The notes under the pieces are model-generated. The model was not told the origin of the DNA. It saw only the letters and a program-made list of their open reading frames with translations, and did no database searches. From the NCBI GenBank assembly GCA_902605645.1, contig CACLDE010000002.1:1-64000 (forward strand): a stretch of 64,000 nucleotides of DNA, read 5' to 3'. The stretch's first letter is position 1. Every line of letters begins with the position of its first letter. Source of the stretch: an uncultured Pelagibacteraceae bacterium. Its GTDB lineage: Bacteria; Pseudomonadota; Alphaproteobacteria; Pelagibacterales; Pelagibacteraceae. Below are positions 1 through 12,626 of the stretch, one piece after another. The position numbers and the translations under genes were made by a program.

Positions 1-650
1 CCGGCCCTTTAGCTGGAGGAATTTATGGAAAGGCTATGAGAAACGGCCTATGGAGTTTAAAAACTGTAAATATAAGAGACTACGCTGACGATAAACACAA
101 AACTGTTGACGACACTGTATTTGGTGGTGGAAGTGGAATGTTAATGAAGCCTGATATAGTAGCGAATTCTTTAGATAAAAATATTTCCAAGGGAGAAAAA
201 ATTTTTTATTTGTCTCCAAAAGGTAAAAAATTTAATCAAAGTTTTGCTAATTCTTTAAGTAAACAAAATGGCATTAATTTAATTTGCGGTCATTTTGAAG
301 GAGTAGATGATCGTTTATTGTCCACGAGAAATATTGAAGAAATAAGCATAGGAGATTATGTTTTATCAGGCGGTGAAACCGCTGCATTTGTAATATTAGA
401 TGCTGTTTTAAGACTTATACCAGGAGTGTTAGGAAACAAAGACTCCATAAAAGATGAAACTTTTGAAAATAGTCTTTTGGAGTACCCTCAATTTACAAAA
501 CCTAAAACCTGGGAAGGCAAAAGTGTTCCAGATGTACTATTTTCAGGTGATCATGCGAAAATTAAAAGCTGGCGTTTATCTCGATCTGAGGATATAACAC
601 GTCGCCAGAGACCTGATCTTTGGGAAAAATATTTAAAAGATAAAAAATAA
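1..650 (+). CDS. trmD: tRNA (guanine-N1)-methyltransferase TrmD, 5'-truncated by window start
   Basis: The frame is open upstream of the ORF-track Met at 36 to the window edge ([19 protein letters not shown]...). TrmD-like motifs [12 protein letters not shown] and [13 protein letters not shown]; followed by rplS as is usual. Confidence 0.95.
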   Translation, partial: GPLAGGIYGKAMRNGLWSLKTVNIRDYADDKHKTVDDTVFGGGSGMLMKPDIVANSLDKNISKGEKIFYLSPKGKKFNQSFANSLSKQNGINLICGHFEGVDDRLLSTRNIEEISIGDYVLSGGETAAFVILDAVLRLIPGVLGNKDSIKDETFENSLLEYPQFTKPKTWEGKSVPDVLFSGDHAKIKSWRLSRSEDITRRQRPDLWEKYLKDKK

Positions 651-1180
651 TGAAAAATATAGAAGACATAAATAGAGAATCTGTAAAAAAAATACTTTCT
701 TCAAAAAAGATAGTTGATTTTTCTCCTGGAGATACAATTAAAGTAGGTGTAAAAATTATCGAAGGCAAAAGAGAAAGAATTCAATATTTTGAAGGTGTTT
801 GTATAGCAAAAAAAAATAGAGATATAAATTCTTCATTTACAGTAAGAAAAATATCTTTTGGAGAAGGTGTAGAAAGAACCTTTGCACTTTATAGTCCAAA
901 TGTAAGTTCTATAAAAATTGTCAGATCTGGAAAAGTAAGAAGAGCAAAATTATATTATTTAAGAGACAGAAAAGGAAAATCAGCAAGGATAGCTGAAAAA
1001 ATAAAAAAAAAGATTGGTATCGACATCGCACCAGAGCCTAAACAAGCTATTGAGAATGTAGCGTCGGATGATAAAATCAAAAAAGAAACATCAACTGACG
1101 AAAAAAAAACTGAAGTATCAAAAGTTAAAAAACAGACTTCTGATGAAAAATTGGAAGCTGAGAATAAACCAAAAAAATAA
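650..1180 (+). CDS. rplS: 50S ribosomal protein L19 with Lys/Glu-rich C-terminal extension
   Basis: [30 protein letters not shown] and [19 protein letters not shown] are L19 signatures; overlaps the trmD stop. Confidence 0.95.
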   Translation: MKNIEDINRESVKKILSSKKIVDFSPGDTIKVGVKIIEGKRERIQYFEGVCIAKKNRDINSSFTVRKISFGEGVERTFALYSPNVSSIKIVRSGKVRRAKLYYLRDRKGKSARIAEKIKKKIGIDIAPEPKQAIENVASDDKIKKETSTDEKKTEVSKVKKQTSDEKLEAENKPKK

Positions 1181-1189
1181 TATTCTCAT

Positions 1190-2590
1190 ATGTCAAAAAC
1201 ACTCTACGATAAAATTTGGGATGACCACCTTGTTCACGAAGACAATGATGGAACAGCTTTACTTTACGTTGATAGACATCTTGTTCATGAGGTCACTAGT
1301 CCCCAAGCTTTTGAAGGATTAAGAATTCAAGGCAGACAAGTTAGAAAACCAAAACTTACTTTAGCCGTTCCTGATCACAATGTTCCAACTACTGATAGAT
1401 CAAAAGGTATATCTGACAAGCAATCTAAAATTCAAGTTGATACTTTAAGAAATAATTGCAAAGAATTCGGAATAAATTTATTTGATGTTAATGATAAGCG
1501 ACAAGGGATAGTTCATATTATTGGACCAGAGCAAGGTTTTACACAACCAGGGACAGTAATCGTATGTGGAGATAGCCATACAGCTACCCACGGAGCTTTC
1601 GGTTCTCTTGCATTTGGAATAGGCACTTCTGAAGTGGAGCATGTATTAGCTACCCAAACTTTAATTCAAAAAAAATCTAAAAATTTTAGAGTAAATGTGA
1701 ACGGAAGTTTACCGGCAGGAGTTACGTCAAAGGATGTTATCCTTAAAATAATCGGAACAATCGGAACTGCCGGCGGAACAGGTTATGTAATTGAATTTGC
1801 TGGTGAAGTAATAAGAAATTTAAGCGTAGAACAACGTATGACTATATGCAATATGACTATAGAAGCTGGTGCCAGAGCAGGATTAATAGCTCCAGATGAT
1901 AAAACTATAGAGTACTTTAAAGATAGACCGATGTCTCCAAAAGGTGAGAACTGGACGAAAGCAGTTGACCATTGGAAAAAACTTTTTTCTGATAGTGATG
2001 CAAAGTTTGATAAAGAAGTAAACATTGATGCAAAAGATATTGAACCATTAGTAACATGGGGAACATCTCCGCAAGATGTCTCTCCAATTACTGGAGAGGT
2101 GCCAGATCCAGAAAAGGAAAAAGATAAAGATAGAAGAACAGCAATGTACAGATCCCTAGAATACATGGGTTTAAAACCTAAAATGAAAATTTCTGATATA
2201 AAAGTAGATAAGATCTTTATCGGAAGTTGTACAAATGGAAGAATCGAAGATTTAAGGATGGCTGCAAAACTATTAAAAGGAAAAAAAATTGCAAGCGATG
2301 TAAGTGCAATGGTTGTTCCAGGATCAGGATTAGTTAAAAAACAAGCTGAGGAAGAAGGTATTGATAAAGTTTTTAAAAATGCAGGATTTGAATGGAGAGA
2401 ACCAGGATGCTCTATGTGTTTAGGAATGAACGAAGATCAGCTTTCATCAAAAGAAAGATGTGCATCAACTTCAAATAGAAATTTTGAAGGTAGACAAGGA
2501 AGAGGCGGCAGAACTCATCTTGTAAGCCCAGGAATGGCTGTGGCCGCAGCAATAAAGGGCTATTTAGCTGACGTTAGAGAAATTAATTAA
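1190..2590 (+). CDS. leuC: 3-isopropylmalate dehydratase large subunit
   Basis: Aconitase-family motifs ([40 protein letters not shown]); followed by leuD. Confidence 0.97.
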   Translation: MSKTLYDKIWDDHLVHEDNDGTALLYVDRHLVHEVTSPQAFEGLRIQGRQVRKPKLTLAVPDHNVPTTDRSKGISDKQSKIQVDTLRNNCKEFGINLFDVNDKRQGIVHIIGPEQGFTQPGTVIVCGDSHTATHGAFGSLAFGIGTSEVEHVLATQTLIQKKSKNFRVNVNGSLPAGVTSKDVILKIIGTIGTAGGTGYVIEFAGEVIRNLSVEQRMTICNMTIEAGARAGLIAPDDKTIEYFKDRPMSPKGENWTKAVDHWKKLFSDSDAKFDKEVNIDAKDIEPLVTWGTSPQDVSPITGEVPDPEKEKDKDRRTAMYRSLEYMGLKPKMKISDIKVDKIFIGSCTNGRIEDLRMAAKLLKGKKIASDVSAMVVPGSGLVKKQAEEEGIDKVFKNAGFEWREPGCSMCLGMNEDQLSSKERCASTSNRNFEGRQGRGGRTHLVSPGMAVAAAIKGYLADVREIN

Positions 2591-3187
2591 ATGGAAAAAT
2601 TTATTAAATTAAAAAGTATACCTGCGCATATTTCTTTAATGAATATAGATACGGACATGATAATTCCTAAGCAGTTTTTGAAAACTATTAAAAGAACTGG
2701 TTTAGGAAAAAGTCTATTCTATGAAATGAGATATGATGAAAGTGGAAAATTAATAGAAAAATTTATATTAAATAATGATCCATATTCAAAATCAAAAATT
2801 CTCTTAGCAGGAAAAAATTTTGGCTGTGGTTCTTCAAGAGAACACGCTCCATGGGCCTTACTCGACTTTGGTATAAGATGTGTAATAAGCCCCAGTTTTG
2901 CTGATATCTTTTATAATAACTGTTTTAACAATGGCATTCTTCCTATAATTATTGATGAAAAATCAATCCAAGAATTATCTGAATATTCTAAAAGAAAAGA
3001 AGAGATCGAAGTTGATTTAAATGAGCAGGTGATTCTTTATGGTAATAAAAAATTGACATTTGATATAGAGCCTGCGAAGAAAAAAAGACTTTTAGAAGGT
3101 TTAGATAATATAGGACTTTCACTTAAAAAAATACCAAATATAGAAAAATTTGAAAATTCTATGAATAAAACTAAACCTTGGATTTAA
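2591..3187 (+). CDS. leuD: 3-isopropylmalate dehydratase small subunit
   Basis: NIDTDMIIPKQFLKTIKRTGLG and GKNFGCGSSREHAPWAL motifs. Confidence 0.97.
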   Translation: MEKFIKLKSIPAHISLMNIDTDMIIPKQFLKTIKRTGLGKSLFYEMRYDESGKLIEKFILNNDPYSKSKILLAGKNFGCGSSREHAPWALLDFGIRCVISPSFADIFYNNCFNNGILPIIIDEKSIQELSEYSKRKEEIEVDLNEQVILYGNKKLTFDIEPAKKKRLLEGLDNIGLSLKKIPNIEKFENSMNKTKPWI

Positions 3188-3190
3188 ATA

Positions 3191-4297
3191 ATGGCAATAT
3201 CTAACACTAGAAAATTATTATTATTACCTGGAGATGGCATTGGGCCCGAGGTAGTAAGAGAAGTAAAGAAAATAATTGAATGGCTAAATAAGAATAAATC
3301 CTTAGACTTTAAAATTGAAGAAGAACTAATCGGGGGTGCATCTATCGATGCACACAAAATTCCTATTACAGATGAAGTTTTTTATAAATCTTTAGAGTGC
3401 GATGCGGTTATATTAGGAGCATGTGGAGGACCAAAGTGGGATAAATTAGAATTTTCAAAAAAACCTGAAAGAGCTCTTTTAAAATTGAGGAAAGAGTTAA
3501 AACTATTTGCAAATTTAAGGCCAGCAATTTGTTTTGAACAACTGGTTGACTCTTCCACTTTAAAGCCTGAAATAGTTTCAGGATTAGATATTATGATTGT
3601 AAGAGAACTTACAGGCGGAATATATTTTGGGGAACCAAGGGGTATTGAGCCAATTAAGAATAACGAGCGTAAAGGAATTAATACACATACGTATACAACC
3701 ACTGAAATCAAAAGAATAGCTAAAGTGGCGTTTGATCTTGCTAAGAAAAGAAAAAACAAAGTAACTTCTTGTGAAAAATCAAATGTAATGGAAGCTGGGG
3801 TCTTATGGCGAGAAGAAGTTCAAGATTTGAAAGATAAAGAATATAAAACCGTTGAATTAGAGCACATGTTAGCAGATAACTGCGCAATGCAGTTATTGAG
3901 AAATCCAAAACAATTTGATGTAATTTTAGCCGATAATTTATTTGGAGACATGCTATCAGATGAGGCGGCTATGTTAACTGGTTCTTTAGGTCTTCTTCCA
4001 TCCGCTTCCTTAGGATCCAAAGATAAAAATGGAAAGCTGAGATCACTTTATGAACCTGTTCATGGATCTGCACCAGATATAGCTGGAAAAAATGTTGCTA
4101 ACCCGATCGCAACAATTCTTAGTTTATCAATGGCTTTAAGATATTCCTTGGATTTAGATAAAGAGGCTGATTTATTAGATCAAGCTGTTCAAAAAGTTTT
4201 AAATGACGGTCTTAGAACAAAGGATATTGTATCTAAAGGGAATAAAGAAGTCACCACTTCTCAGATGGGTGATGCAATTATATCAAAATTAAATTAA
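3191..4297 (+). CDS. leuB: 3-isopropylmalate dehydrogenase
   Basis: [51 protein letters not shown] motifs. Confidence 0.97.
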   Translation: MAISNTRKLLLLPGDGIGPEVVREVKKIIEWLNKNKSLDFKIEEELIGGASIDAHKIPITDEVFYKSLECDAVILGACGGPKWDKLEFSKKPERALLKLRKELKLFANLRPAICFEQLVDSSTLKPEIVSGLDIMIVRELTGGIYFGEPRGIEPIKNNERKGINTHTYTTTEIKRIAKVAFDLAKKRKNKVTSCEKSNVMEAGVLWREEVQDLKDKEYKTVELEHMLADNCAMQLLRNPKQFDVILADNLFGDMLSDEAAMLTGSLGLLPSASLGSKDKNGKLRSLYEPVHGSAPDIAGKNVANPIATILSLSMALRYSLDLDKEADLLDQAVQKVLNDGLRTKDIVSKGNKEVTTSQMGDAIISKLN

Positions 4298-4307
4298 TAT
4301 TAACCAA

Positions 4308-5306
4308 ATGAAATTTGCAATTATTGGTGCTACGGGAAACGTAGGAAGAAAAACGATTGATATTTTAGAAAAGTCTAAATTAGACATTAAAGAATTACAT
4401 TTAGTTGCCTCAAAAAATAGTTTAGGAAAAAAAATAAAATTTAAAGGCAATGACCTAAATGTAGTTGCTTTAGAAAATTTTGATTTTGAAAAAGCAGATA
4501 TAACTTTTTTTGCTGCAGGAAGTTCTATTGCAGAAAAATATGCAAAAAAAGCCTCTCAAAAAACTATTGTAATCGATAATTCAAAATTTTTTAGAATGGA
4601 TAAAGATGTCCCCCTTATCGTACCAGAGGTAAACTCGGAGGATATCAAAAAACACAAAAATATTATAGCAAATCCAAATTGCTCTACTATTCAAATGGTT
4701 TTGGCGCTTAATCCTCTGCACCAAAAATTTAATATAAAAAGAGTAGTAGTTTCAACATATCAAGCTGTTTCTGGAGCCGGTCAAGCTGCAATGGATGAAC
4801 TAATGAGTCAGACAAAAGATTTTTTAGAAAAAAAAAAAATTAAATCAACAAACTTTACTAAACAAATAGCTTTCAATTTAATCCCTCATATAGATGTATT
4901 TGTAGAAGACGGGTACACCAAAGAAGAGTGGAAAATGGAAAATGAAACAAAAAAAATATTAAGTGAAAAAATAAAAGTTTCTGCAACTTGTGTAAGAGTT
5001 CCAGTTATTACATCGCACTCTGAGTCGGTAAATGTAGAATTTGAAAAAAATTATAACATTGATGAAGTTAAAAAATTGTTAAGTGAGACTTCAGGTTGTA
5101 AACTTGTTGATGAACATGTTGATGGAGGTTACATAACCCCACTCGAAGCTCAGGATGATTTTAAAACTTATATCTCAAGAGTGAGAAAAGATAGATCTAA
5201 TGAAAAAGCTATAAATATGTGGATAGTTTCAGATAATCTTTTAAAAGGAGCGGCACTTAATTCAGTGCAAATTGCACAAACATTAGTAAAGTACGGCATT
5301 AAATAA
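4308..5306 (+). CDS. asd: aspartate-semialdehyde dehydrogenase
   Basis: GATGNVGR N-terminus, NPNCSTIQMV catalytic Cys motif, QAVSGAGQAAMDEL. Confidence 0.95.
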   Translation: MKFAIIGATGNVGRKTIDILEKSKLDIKELHLVASKNSLGKKIKFKGNDLNVVALENFDFEKADITFFAAGSSIAEKYAKKASQKTIVIDNSKFFRMDKDVPLIVPEVNSEDIKKHKNIIANPNCSTIQMVLALNPLHQKFNIKRVVVSTYQAVSGAGQAAMDELMSQTKDFLEKKKIKSTNFTKQIAFNLIPHIDVFVEDGYTKEEWKMENETKKILSEKIKVSATCVRVPVITSHSESVNVEFEKNYNIDEVKKLLSETSGCKLVDEHVDGGYITPLEAQDDFKTYISRVRKDRSNEKAINMWIVSDNLLKGAALNSVQIAQTLVKYGIK

Positions 5307-5311
5307 ATTTT

Positions 5312-5689
5312 ATGGAATACAATAAAAATCCTCTAACACCACACTTACAAATATATAAATGGCAAATTTCATCGTTGCTATCTATTACTCATAGGATTAC
5401 AGGTGTAATTAACGCTATTGCTATAAGTTTAATATGTATCTGGTTTTTATTAACCGTTAATAGCGAGAAAATTTTATTTGAAAATATTTTAAATAGTTTT
5501 TTTGGAAAATTTTTAGCTATCTCATTATGTTGGACATTCAGTTTTCATATACTTAATGAAATTAGACATTTAGCATGGGATGCTGGTTACGGTTTTGACC
5601 CTAAAATTTCAAAAATAACTGGTTACACAACTTTAATTTCATCATTTTTATTAACAATAATAATTTATTTTTTTGGAGCGAGTCTTTAG
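5312..5689 (+). CDS. sdhC: succinate dehydrogenase cytochrome b556 subunit
   Basis: PLTPHLQIYKWQISSLLSITHRITG motif; sdhCDAB order. Confidence 0.93.
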   Translation: MEYNKNPLTPHLQIYKWQISSLLSITHRITGVINAIAISLICIWFLLTVNSEKILFENILNSFFGKFLAISLCWTFSFHILNEIRHLAWDAGYGFDPKISKITGYTTLISSFLLTIIIYFFGASL

Positions 5690-5691
5690 TT

Positions 5692-6015
5692 ATGAATAAA
5701 TCGACAAAAAAATGGTTATTTATAAAGTTTAGTTCATTAATATTAATCCCCTTTATGGCTTGGTTTATTATTAATTTTGTTTCTATTCTTAATAATGATT
5801 ACAACAGGCTTATTTCTTTCTTAAGTGAACAACCGTCAAAAACTTTGTTCTCAATTTTTGTTTTTTTGTCCCTTTTTTTCTATTCTTTAACGATTAGTGA
5901 GATTTTTGAGGACTATATGGGTAATGAAAAAATCAAAAATGTCGCAAATAAGTTCGTATATATTTTTGCTATACTATTGTCTTTTGGAACTATAATAACC
6001 ATTTATAATTTATAA
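5692..6015 (+). CDS. sdhD: succinate dehydrogenase membrane anchor subunit
   Basis: Small TM protein between sdhC and sdhA; assigned mostly by context. Confidence 0.8.
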   Translation: MNKSTKKWLFIKFSSLILIPFMAWFIINFVSILNNDYNRLISFLSEQPSKTLFSIFVFLSLFFYSLTISEIFEDYMGNEKIKNVANKFVYIFAILLSFGTIITIYNL

Positions 6016-6016
6016 T

Positions 6017-7792
6017 ATGAAAAGCTATAAAATTATTGATCACGAATACGATGTAGTTGTCCTAGGAGCCGGCGGATCAGGCTTAAGAGCAGCGGTGGGT
6101 TTATCAGAAGCAGGTTTAAAAACGGCATGTATTTCAAAAGTATTTCCAACTAGAAGCCATACTTCAGCAGCTCAAGGTGGAATTTCAGCCGCACTCGGTA
6201 ATATGGGCGAAGATGATTGGAGATGGCACATGTACGATACCGTTAAAGGTTCAGATTGGTTAGGAGATCAAGATGCAATCGAGTATCTTTGCAAAGAAGC
6301 ACCAAAAGCAGTTAAAGAATTAGATAAATATGGAGTACCTTTTAGTAGAACAGAAGATGGAAAAATATATCAGAGACCATTCGGCGGCATGACTAAAAAT
6401 TATGGGAATGGAACCGTCCAAAGAACTTGTGCTGCAGCAGATAGAACTGGACATGCGATACTACATACTTTGTATGGACAAGCACTAAAACACAATACCG
6501 AATTCTTTATAGAGTATTTTGCATTAGATTTAATTATGAAAAATGGAGAATGCAAAGGACTTATAGCTTGGAATCTTAACGATGGAACAATTCATAGATT
6601 CAAATCTCATATAACTATTATTGCTACAGGGGGTTACGGAAAAATTTATTACTCTGCTACATCCGCTCATACATGCACTGGAGACGGAAATGGTATGGTG
6701 TTAAGAGCTGGTTTACCATTACAAGACATGGAATTTGTTCAATTTCATCCAACAGGAATATACGGTGTTGGATGTCTTATATCCGAAGGTGTAAGAGGTG
6801 AGGGAGGGTTTCTTTTAAATTCTAAAGGCGAAAGATTTATGGAAAGATATGCTCCGAGCGCAAAAGATTTAGCTTCAAGAGATGTTGTTAGCCGATCCAT
6901 TGCTATCGAAATAAATGAAGGACGCGGAGTTGGAAAAGAAAAAGATCATGTGCATCTCCACTTAGATCATTTAGATCCTAAAGTAATTGATGATAGATTA
7001 CCTGGTATAGCCGAGTCGGCAAAAACTTTTTCAGGTGTTGATGTAACAAAAGACCCTATACCCGTAGTTCCGACAGTTCATTATAATATGGGCGGAATAC
7101 CCACAAATTACAAAGCAGAGGTTTTAACCTTGAATGGATCAGAAAAAACTGTTCCTGGACTTATGGCAATCGGTGAGGCTGCATGCGTTTCAGTTCATGG
7201 TGCTAACAGACTAGGATCAAACTCATTGATAGATTTAGTAGTTTTTGGGAAAGCTGCAGCTAAAAGAGCAGCTGAACTTGTAAAACCAAATACACCTCAT
7301 GAAAATTCTCCACAGCCTGAGATGGAAAAATGTTTAGATAGATTCGACAAAATAAGAAATTCCAAAGGTGAGACAAATACATCTCAACTTAGACTATCTA
7401 TGCAAAAAACAATGCAAAGTAAATGTGCGGTATTTAGAACTGAAAAAACTTTAAAAGAGGGTGTGGAAGAAATTAGAAAACCATTTGAAGGATTAGATGA
7501 CATATCCGTTAAAGACAAATCACTTTTATTCAATACAGATCTTGTGGAGTCTTTAGAATTTGATAATTTGATAAGACAAGCTATGACCACTATGGACTCG
7601 GCATATCACAGGAAAGAAAGTAGAGGAGCTCACGCAAGGGAAGATTTTTCAAAAAGGGACGATAAAAAATTTATGAAACACACTTTAGCTTGGCAGAACG
7701 GAAAGGAAGTTAAAGTAAAATACAGAGATGTTCACGCAAGAACATTGACTAACGATGTTCAATATTTTCCACCTAAAGAAAGAGTATATTAA
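6017..7792 (+). CDS. sdhA: succinate dehydrogenase flavoprotein subunit
   Basis: [41 protein letters not shown] motifs. Confidence 0.98.
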   Translation: MKSYKIIDHEYDVVVLGAGGSGLRAAVGLSEAGLKTACISKVFPTRSHTSAAQGGISAALGNMGEDDWRWHMYDTVKGSDWLGDQDAIEYLCKEAPKAVKELDKYGVPFSRTEDGKIYQRPFGGMTKNYGNGTVQRTCAAADRTGHAILHTLYGQALKHNTEFFIEYFALDLIMKNGECKGLIAWNLNDGTIHRFKSHITIIATGGYGKIYYSATSAHTCTGDGNGMVLRAGLPLQDMEFVQFHPTGIYGVGCLISEGVRGEGGFLLNSKGERFMERYAPSAKDLASRDVVSRSIAIEINEGRGVGKEKDHVHLHLDHLDPKVIDDRLPGIAESAKTFSGVDVTKDPIPVVPTVHYNMGGIPTNYKAEVLTLNGSEKTVPGLMAIGEAACVSVHGANRLGSNSLIDLVVFGKAAAKRAAELVKPNTPHENSPQPEMEKCLDRFDKIRNSKGETNTSQLRLSMQKTMQSKCAVFRTEKTLKEGVEEIRKPFEGLDDISVKDKSLLFNTDLVESLEFDNLIRQAMTTMDSAYHRKESRGAHAREDFSKRDDKKFMKHTLAWQNGKEVKVKYRDVHARTLTNDVQYFPPKERVY

Positions 7793-8568
7793 TGGCTGAG
7801 TTTTCCCTGCCAAATAATTCAAAAATAGTCGAGGGAGAATATTACAAAGATAAAACCGGTTCTAAAAACATTAAGAAAGTAAATGTTTATAGATGGAATC
7901 CTGATGACGGCAAAAACCCAAGGATTGATACTTTTGAAGTTGACATGGATAACTGTGGACCTAAAGTATTGGATATCCTTTTTAAAATAAAAAATGAAAT
8001 TGATTCATCATTAACTTTTAGAAGATCTTGTGCACACGGAGTTTGCGGTTCATGCGCCATGAATGTTGACGGCATAAACACATTATCTTGCATCAAATCT
8101 CATAGTGATATTAAAGGAGAATTAAATATTTACCCATTACCTCATTTGAAAGTCGTAAAAGATTTAATTGGTGATTTAAGTAATCTTTATAAACAGTATG
8201 AATCAATTCAACCATGGTTAAAAACTTCAAAAACAAACACAGAAAAACAAGAAATCTTACAATCTCAAAAAGATAGATCAAAACTCGATGGATATTATGA
8301 ATGTATATTATGTGCTTGCTGCTCAACGTCTTGCCCAAGTTACTGGTGGAACGGAGACAAATACTTAGGTCCAGCGGTTCTTCTACAGGCTTACAGATGG
8401 ATAAGTGATAGTAGAGACGACGAGAAGAAAGAAAGATTAAAAAAAGTTGCTGATGAATTAAAATTATACAGATGCCACACTATCATGAATTGCACCAATT
8501 CATGTCCAAAGGGCCTTAACCCAGCAAAAGCAATTGGGTCTATAAAAAAAATGCTTGCAACAAGCTAA
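7792..8568 (+). CDS. sdhB: succinate dehydrogenase iron-sulfur subunit
   Basis: [18 protein letters not shown] and [17 protein letters not shown] Fe-S motifs. Confidence 0.98.
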   Translation: MAEFSLPNNSKIVEGEYYKDKTGSKNIKKVNVYRWNPDDGKNPRIDTFEVDMDNCGPKVLDILFKIKNEIDSSLTFRRSCAHGVCGSCAMNVDGINTLSCIKSHSDIKGELNIYPLPHLKVVKDLIGDLSNLYKQYESIQPWLKTSKTNTEKQEILQSQKDRSKLDGYYECILCACCSTSCPSYWWNGDKYLGPAVLLQAYRWISDSRDDEKKERLKKVADELKLYRCHTIMNCTNSCPKGLNPAKAIGSIKKMLATS

Positions 8569-8589
8569 AAGCTTATTTATTCAAAGGCT

Positions 8590-10083
8590 ATGAAAATAAT
8601 TGAACATTTCATTGGAGGTAAAGAGTACTCTGGAAGTTCAAAAAGACTTTCACCTGTCTACAATCCGGCCACTGGAGAAGAAACAGCTAAAGTAAAACTT
8701 GGAAGTATAGAAGATTTGAATCGAACTGCAGAAGTTGCTCAAAAGGCTTTAGCAAGCTGGTCAAATACTCCACCTTTGCAAAGAGCAAGAGTCTTATTTA
8801 AATTTAAAGAATTAATTGAAAAAAATGAAGATGAATTAACCAAAATAATCGTCTCTGAACATGGAAAAGTTTATGAAGACGCCAAAGGTTCTTTAACGAG
8901 AGGATTAGAAGTAGTTGAATATGCTTGTGGAATACCTCAAATGTTAAAAGGTGAGTTTACAGAAAACGTAGGCAAAAATGTAGACAGTTGGTCACTAAGA
9001 CAACCTTTAGGTGTTTGTGCAGGAATAACACCTTTTAATTTTCCAGCGATGGTTCCAATGTGGATGTTTCCAATGGCGATAGCTTGCGGAAATACCTTTA
9101 TACTTAAACCATCTGAAAAAGATCCATCTTGTTCAATAAGATTAGCTGAATTATTTAAAGAAGCAGGTTTACCTGACGGAGTTTTTAATATTGTTAATGG
9201 AGATAAAGAAGTAGTGGATGCAATTATAAGTAACAAGAAAATTTCAGCAGTTAGTTTCGTAGGGTCTACGCCAATAGCAAAATATATTTATGAGAATTGT
9301 GCTAAAAATGAAAAAAGAGTTCAAGCTCTAGGAGGTGCAAAAAACCATTGTGTTGTAATGCCAGATTGTGATCTTGATCAAGCTGTAAATGGTTTAATGG
9401 GTGCTGCATATGGTTCAGCTGGTGAGAGGTGTATGGCTCAGTCCGTCGCTGTTGCTGTAGGAAATATTGGAGACAAACTAGTTAAAAGTCTCAAAACTAA
9501 AGTTGAAAATTTAAAGGTTGGACCTGGAATGGACAAAAATTCTGAGATGGGTCCATTAGTAACGAAAGAACATTTAGAAAAGGTTAAAGGTTATGTGGAT
9601 ATTGGTATACAAGAGGGTGCAGAACTTATAGTAGATGGGAGAGATTTAAAATTACAAGGATACGAAAAAGGTTATTATATGGGCGGATGTTTGTTTGATA
9701 AAGTTGAAAAAGATATGAGAATTTACAAAGAAGAAATATTTGGTCCAGTTCTCTCTGTTTTAAGGGCTAAAAATTTTGAAGAAGCTCTTAATTTAGTTAA
9801 CGACCATGAATTTGGTAATGGTGTGAGTATTTTTACTAGAGACGGAGATGTTGGCAGATCTTTTTCAAGCAAGGCAAAAATAGGTATGGTTGGAATAAAT
9901 ATACCAATACCAGTTCCCATGGCATTTCATAGTTTTGGTGGTTGGAAAAGATCTCTATTTGGAGATCAACATATGCATGGTCCAGAAGGAGTAAGATTTT
10001 ACACTAAACTAAAAACAATTACATCTCGCTGGCCAGATGGTTTAAAATCTGATCCAGAATTTGTAATGCCAACAATGAAATAA
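8590..10083 (+). CDS. mmsA: methylmalonate-semialdehyde dehydrogenase (CoA-acylating)
   Basis: ALDH fold; [44 protein letters not shown] motifs typical of MmsA. Confidence 0.93.
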   Translation: MKIIEHFIGGKEYSGSSKRLSPVYNPATGEETAKVKLGSIEDLNRTAEVAQKALASWSNTPPLQRARVLFKFKELIEKNEDELTKIIVSEHGKVYEDAKGSLTRGLEVVEYACGIPQMLKGEFTENVGKNVDSWSLRQPLGVCAGITPFNFPAMVPMWMFPMAIACGNTFILKPSEKDPSCSIRLAELFKEAGLPDGVFNIVNGDKEVVDAIISNKKISAVSFVGSTPIAKYIYENCAKNEKRVQALGGAKNHCVVMPDCDLDQAVNGLMGAAYGSAGERCMAQSVAVAVGNIGDKLVKSLKTKVENLKVGPGMDKNSEMGPLVTKEHLEKVKGYVDIGIQEGAELIVDGRDLKLQGYEKGYYMGGCLFDKVEKDMRIYKEEIFGPVLSVLRAKNFEEALNLVNDHEFGNGVSIFTRDGDVGRSFSSKAKIGMVGINIPIPVPMAFHSFGGWKRSLFGDQHMHGPEGVRFYTKLKTITSRWPDGLKSDPEFVMPTMK

Positions 10084-10085
10084 AA

Positions 10086-11042
10086 ATGAAAAAAAAAATT
10101 ACTTTAATCGGGGCTGGTCAAATTGGTGGGACACTTGCCCACCTTATAGCATTAAAGGGATTAGCAAATATCGTTTTATTTGACGTAGCTGAAGGAATAG
10201 CCAAAGGTAAAGCATTAGACATTGCTCAATCTTCTCCAGTGGAAGGATTTGACATAAGCTTAATAGGAACAAGCGAGTATAAAGATACTGAAAATTCTGA
10301 CGTTGTAATAATAACAGCGGGTGTCCCGAGAAAACCAGGAATGTCAAGAGATGATTTACTTGGTATAAACCTTAAAATTATAAAACAGGTAGCTCAGGGA
10401 ATTAAAGATACATCACCAAATGCCTTTGTCATTTGCATTACAAATCCTTTGGATGTAATCGTAATGGCATTACAAAAATACTCTGGGTTACCGAAAAATA
10501 AAGTAGTTGGAATGGCAGGAATTCTAGACTCATCTAGATTTATTTATTTTTTATCAGAAAAATTAAATGTGAATGTAAACAAAATAAAATCATTTGTATT
10601 AGGAGGTCATGGCGATACAATGGTAGCTATGTTAAATCATACCAAAGTAAATGGTGAACTAATTTCAAACATAATTAAATCTGGAAAACTGTCTCAAGAG
10701 GATCTTGATAAAATTGTCGATAGAACAAAAAAAGGAGGAGCTGAGATAGTAAAGTATCTTGAGAAAGGGTCCGCTTTTTATGCACCAGCTGCTGCAGGAG
10801 TTGAAATGGCTGAAAGTTATATTAAAGACTTGAAAAAAGAGTTGCCATGTGCTGCATATTTAAATGGGGAATATGGTGTCAAAGATATTTATGCTGGTGT
10901 TCCAGTTATAATTGGCAAAAATGGTGTTGAAAAAGTAATTGAAATTAAATTATCTTCTGGAGAGAAGGAACAATTTGATAAATCAATAAAGGCTGTGCAA
11001 GACTTATTTAATGCAGGCAAAAAAATTGACACTTCTCTGTAA
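10086..11042 (+). CDS. mdh: malate dehydrogenase
   Basis: [40 protein letters not shown] motifs. Confidence 0.96.
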   Translation: MKKKITLIGAGQIGGTLAHLIALKGLANIVLFDVAEGIAKGKALDIAQSSPVEGFDISLIGTSEYKDTENSDVVIITAGVPRKPGMSRDDLLGINLKIIKQVAQGIKDTSPNAFVICITNPLDVIVMALQKYSGLPKNKVVGMAGILDSSRFIYFLSEKLNVNVNKIKSFVLGGHGDTMVAMLNHTKVNGELISNIIKSGKLSQEDLDKIVDRTKKGGAEIVKYLEKGSAFYAPAAAGVEMAESYIKDLKKELPCAAYLNGEYGVKDIYAGVPVIIGKNGVEKVIEIKLSSGEKEQFDKSIKAVQDLFNAGKKIDTSL

Positions 11043-11075
11043 AAATATCTTATATATTTAAGGAATAGTTTATAA

Positions 11076-12626
11076 ATGCAAAATACGAATAAATTTTATT
11101 ACTTAAGTATTTATCTAATATTAATCATTTTTTCTTTTTTAGTAAATTTTTACTACTCAAGTTTTGGAGTTGAGCCTATGGACTCCTTCGTTTTATTTAA
11201 TGGCGGCTTTAAAGTATTAAATGGCTTGATACCGTTTAAAGATTACTGGTTAGTAACTGGTCCATTAATGGATTATCTAAATGCGTTTTTTTTCAAATTG
11301 TTTGATGTAAGTTGGACAAGCTACATCATACATTCATCATTAACAAATACTTTAATTACTGTTTTGGTTTTTACATTGTTAAAAACTTTAGGTTTAAATA
11401 AAATATATAATTTAATTTATACTTTAATGTTTTCTTTGCTTATGTACCCTAATGTTGGGGTCCCATTTGTTGATCATCATGCAACAATTTTTGTTTTATC
11501 TACTTTTTGCTTATTTATTATTGGTGTAAAAAAGAATAACAATAAATATTTTTTTCTCATTCCTTCTTTATTAATAATTGGTTTTTTATGTAAACAAACT
11601 CCAACTACTTACGGAGTATTTGCAATCGCATTTTTAGGCATAGTATATCTGTTTTATTCAGATAATATTAAAAATTTTTTACTCACTACATTATATGGTT
11701 CTTTTTTATCTTTATTTGTTTTAATATTTTTTTTTTATTTAACAAAAATTCCAATATCTAATTTCTTAACCCAATACATTTACTTTGCAGGATCAATAGG
11801 TGATTATAGGTTATCAAATTGGAAGCCTGATTTTTTTGGAATTATACATGAATTTAAATTTATATTGATCCCATTCATATATTCTATTTATCTAAATATA
11901 ATCTATTACAAAAACAAAATAAAAGATCAATTTGTTATTTTATTATCTATAAATTTTTTTACTGTCTTAATGATTTTTCATCAATTACTGACCATGAATG
12001 AAAATTATATATTTTTTTTAATTCCATTATTAACTGCTTTTATCCATATTTTTAATAAAGATAAAAATATGAAAAATATTTTCTTGTATTCAGTCGTTGC
12101 CTTTTGTCTATTTGCTGTCACAAAATATCATCTGAGATTTAATGAGCAGAGAAAATTTCATAGATTAGAGAAAGTAAACTTAGAAAAAGCTGTAGATGCA
12201 AATACAATACATAGTAAGCTCAAAGGTTTAAAATGGATCACAAAAACTTTTAGTGATGAACCCAAAAAAGAAATTGAAATAATTGTTGAGTCTATTGAAA
12301 TTTTAAAAAATGAAAAAGGAAAATTTTCTGTAATTACTGATTATTTATTTATTCCAGCAGTTTTAAACATTAATGATTATTCGCCAAACCAGTGGTATCA
12401 TCCGGGAGTGAGTTATCCTTTAAAAGATAGCAAGTACTATGATAATTATAGAAGTTTTTTTGTTAAAAAACTAAAAACTAATCAAATAAGCAAAATAATT
12501 ATAGTTGGTAATGGACTAGAAAATTTATTAAAGTCAACTTTTAATACAGATTGTTTTAAAAAAACTAAACTCAGTGAAATAACTTTTAGATTAGAAATTA
12601 AAAAAGATTGTGCTGATTTCAAATGA
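11076..12626 (+). CDS. polytopic membrane protein, putative GT-C/GT39-like glycosyltransferase
   Basis: Multiple predicted TM segments; FNGGFKVLNGLIPFKDYWLVTGPL segment typical of PMT-like surface-glycan membrane proteins. Function inferred. Confidence 0.55.
   Translation: MQNTNKFYYLSIYLILIIFSFLVNFYYSSFGVEPMDSFVLFNGGFKVLNGLIPFKDYWLVTGPLMDYLNAFFFKLFDVSWTSYIIHSSLTNTLITVLVFTLLKTLGLNKIYNLIYTLMFSLLMYPNVGVPFVDHHATIFVLSTFCLFIIGVKKNNNKYFFLIPSLLIIGFLCKQTPTTYGVFAIAFLGIVYLFYSDNIKNFLLTTLYGSFLSLFVLIFFFYLTKIPISNFLTQYIYFAGSIGDYRLSNWKPDFFGIIHEFKFILIPFIYSIYLNIIYYKNKIKDQFVILLSINFFTVLMIFHQLLTMNENYIFFLIPLLTAFIHIFNKDKNMKNIFLYSVVAFCLFAVTKYHLRFNEQRKFHRLEKVNLEKAVDANTIHSKLKGLKWITKTFSDEPKKEIEIIVESIEILKNEKGKFSVITDYLFIPAVLNINDYSPNQWYHPGVSYPLKDSKYYDNYRSFFVKKLKTNQISKIIIVGNGLENLLKSTFNTDCFKKTKLSEITFRLEIKKDCADFK

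Noticed and set aside
1068-1322. 84-aa ORF spanning the rplS end and leuC start
   Set aside because: Out of frame with two well supported genes; Lys-rich low-complexity.
1783-2166. Antisense ORF of 127 aa inside leuC
   Set aside because: Lies wholly antisense to a strongly supported CDS and reads as low-complexity Ser/Leu/Phe shadow of a biased codon pattern.
3382-3759. Antisense ORF of 125 aa inside leuB
   Set aside because: Shadow ORF on the reverse strand of a conserved gene; no recognisable domain.
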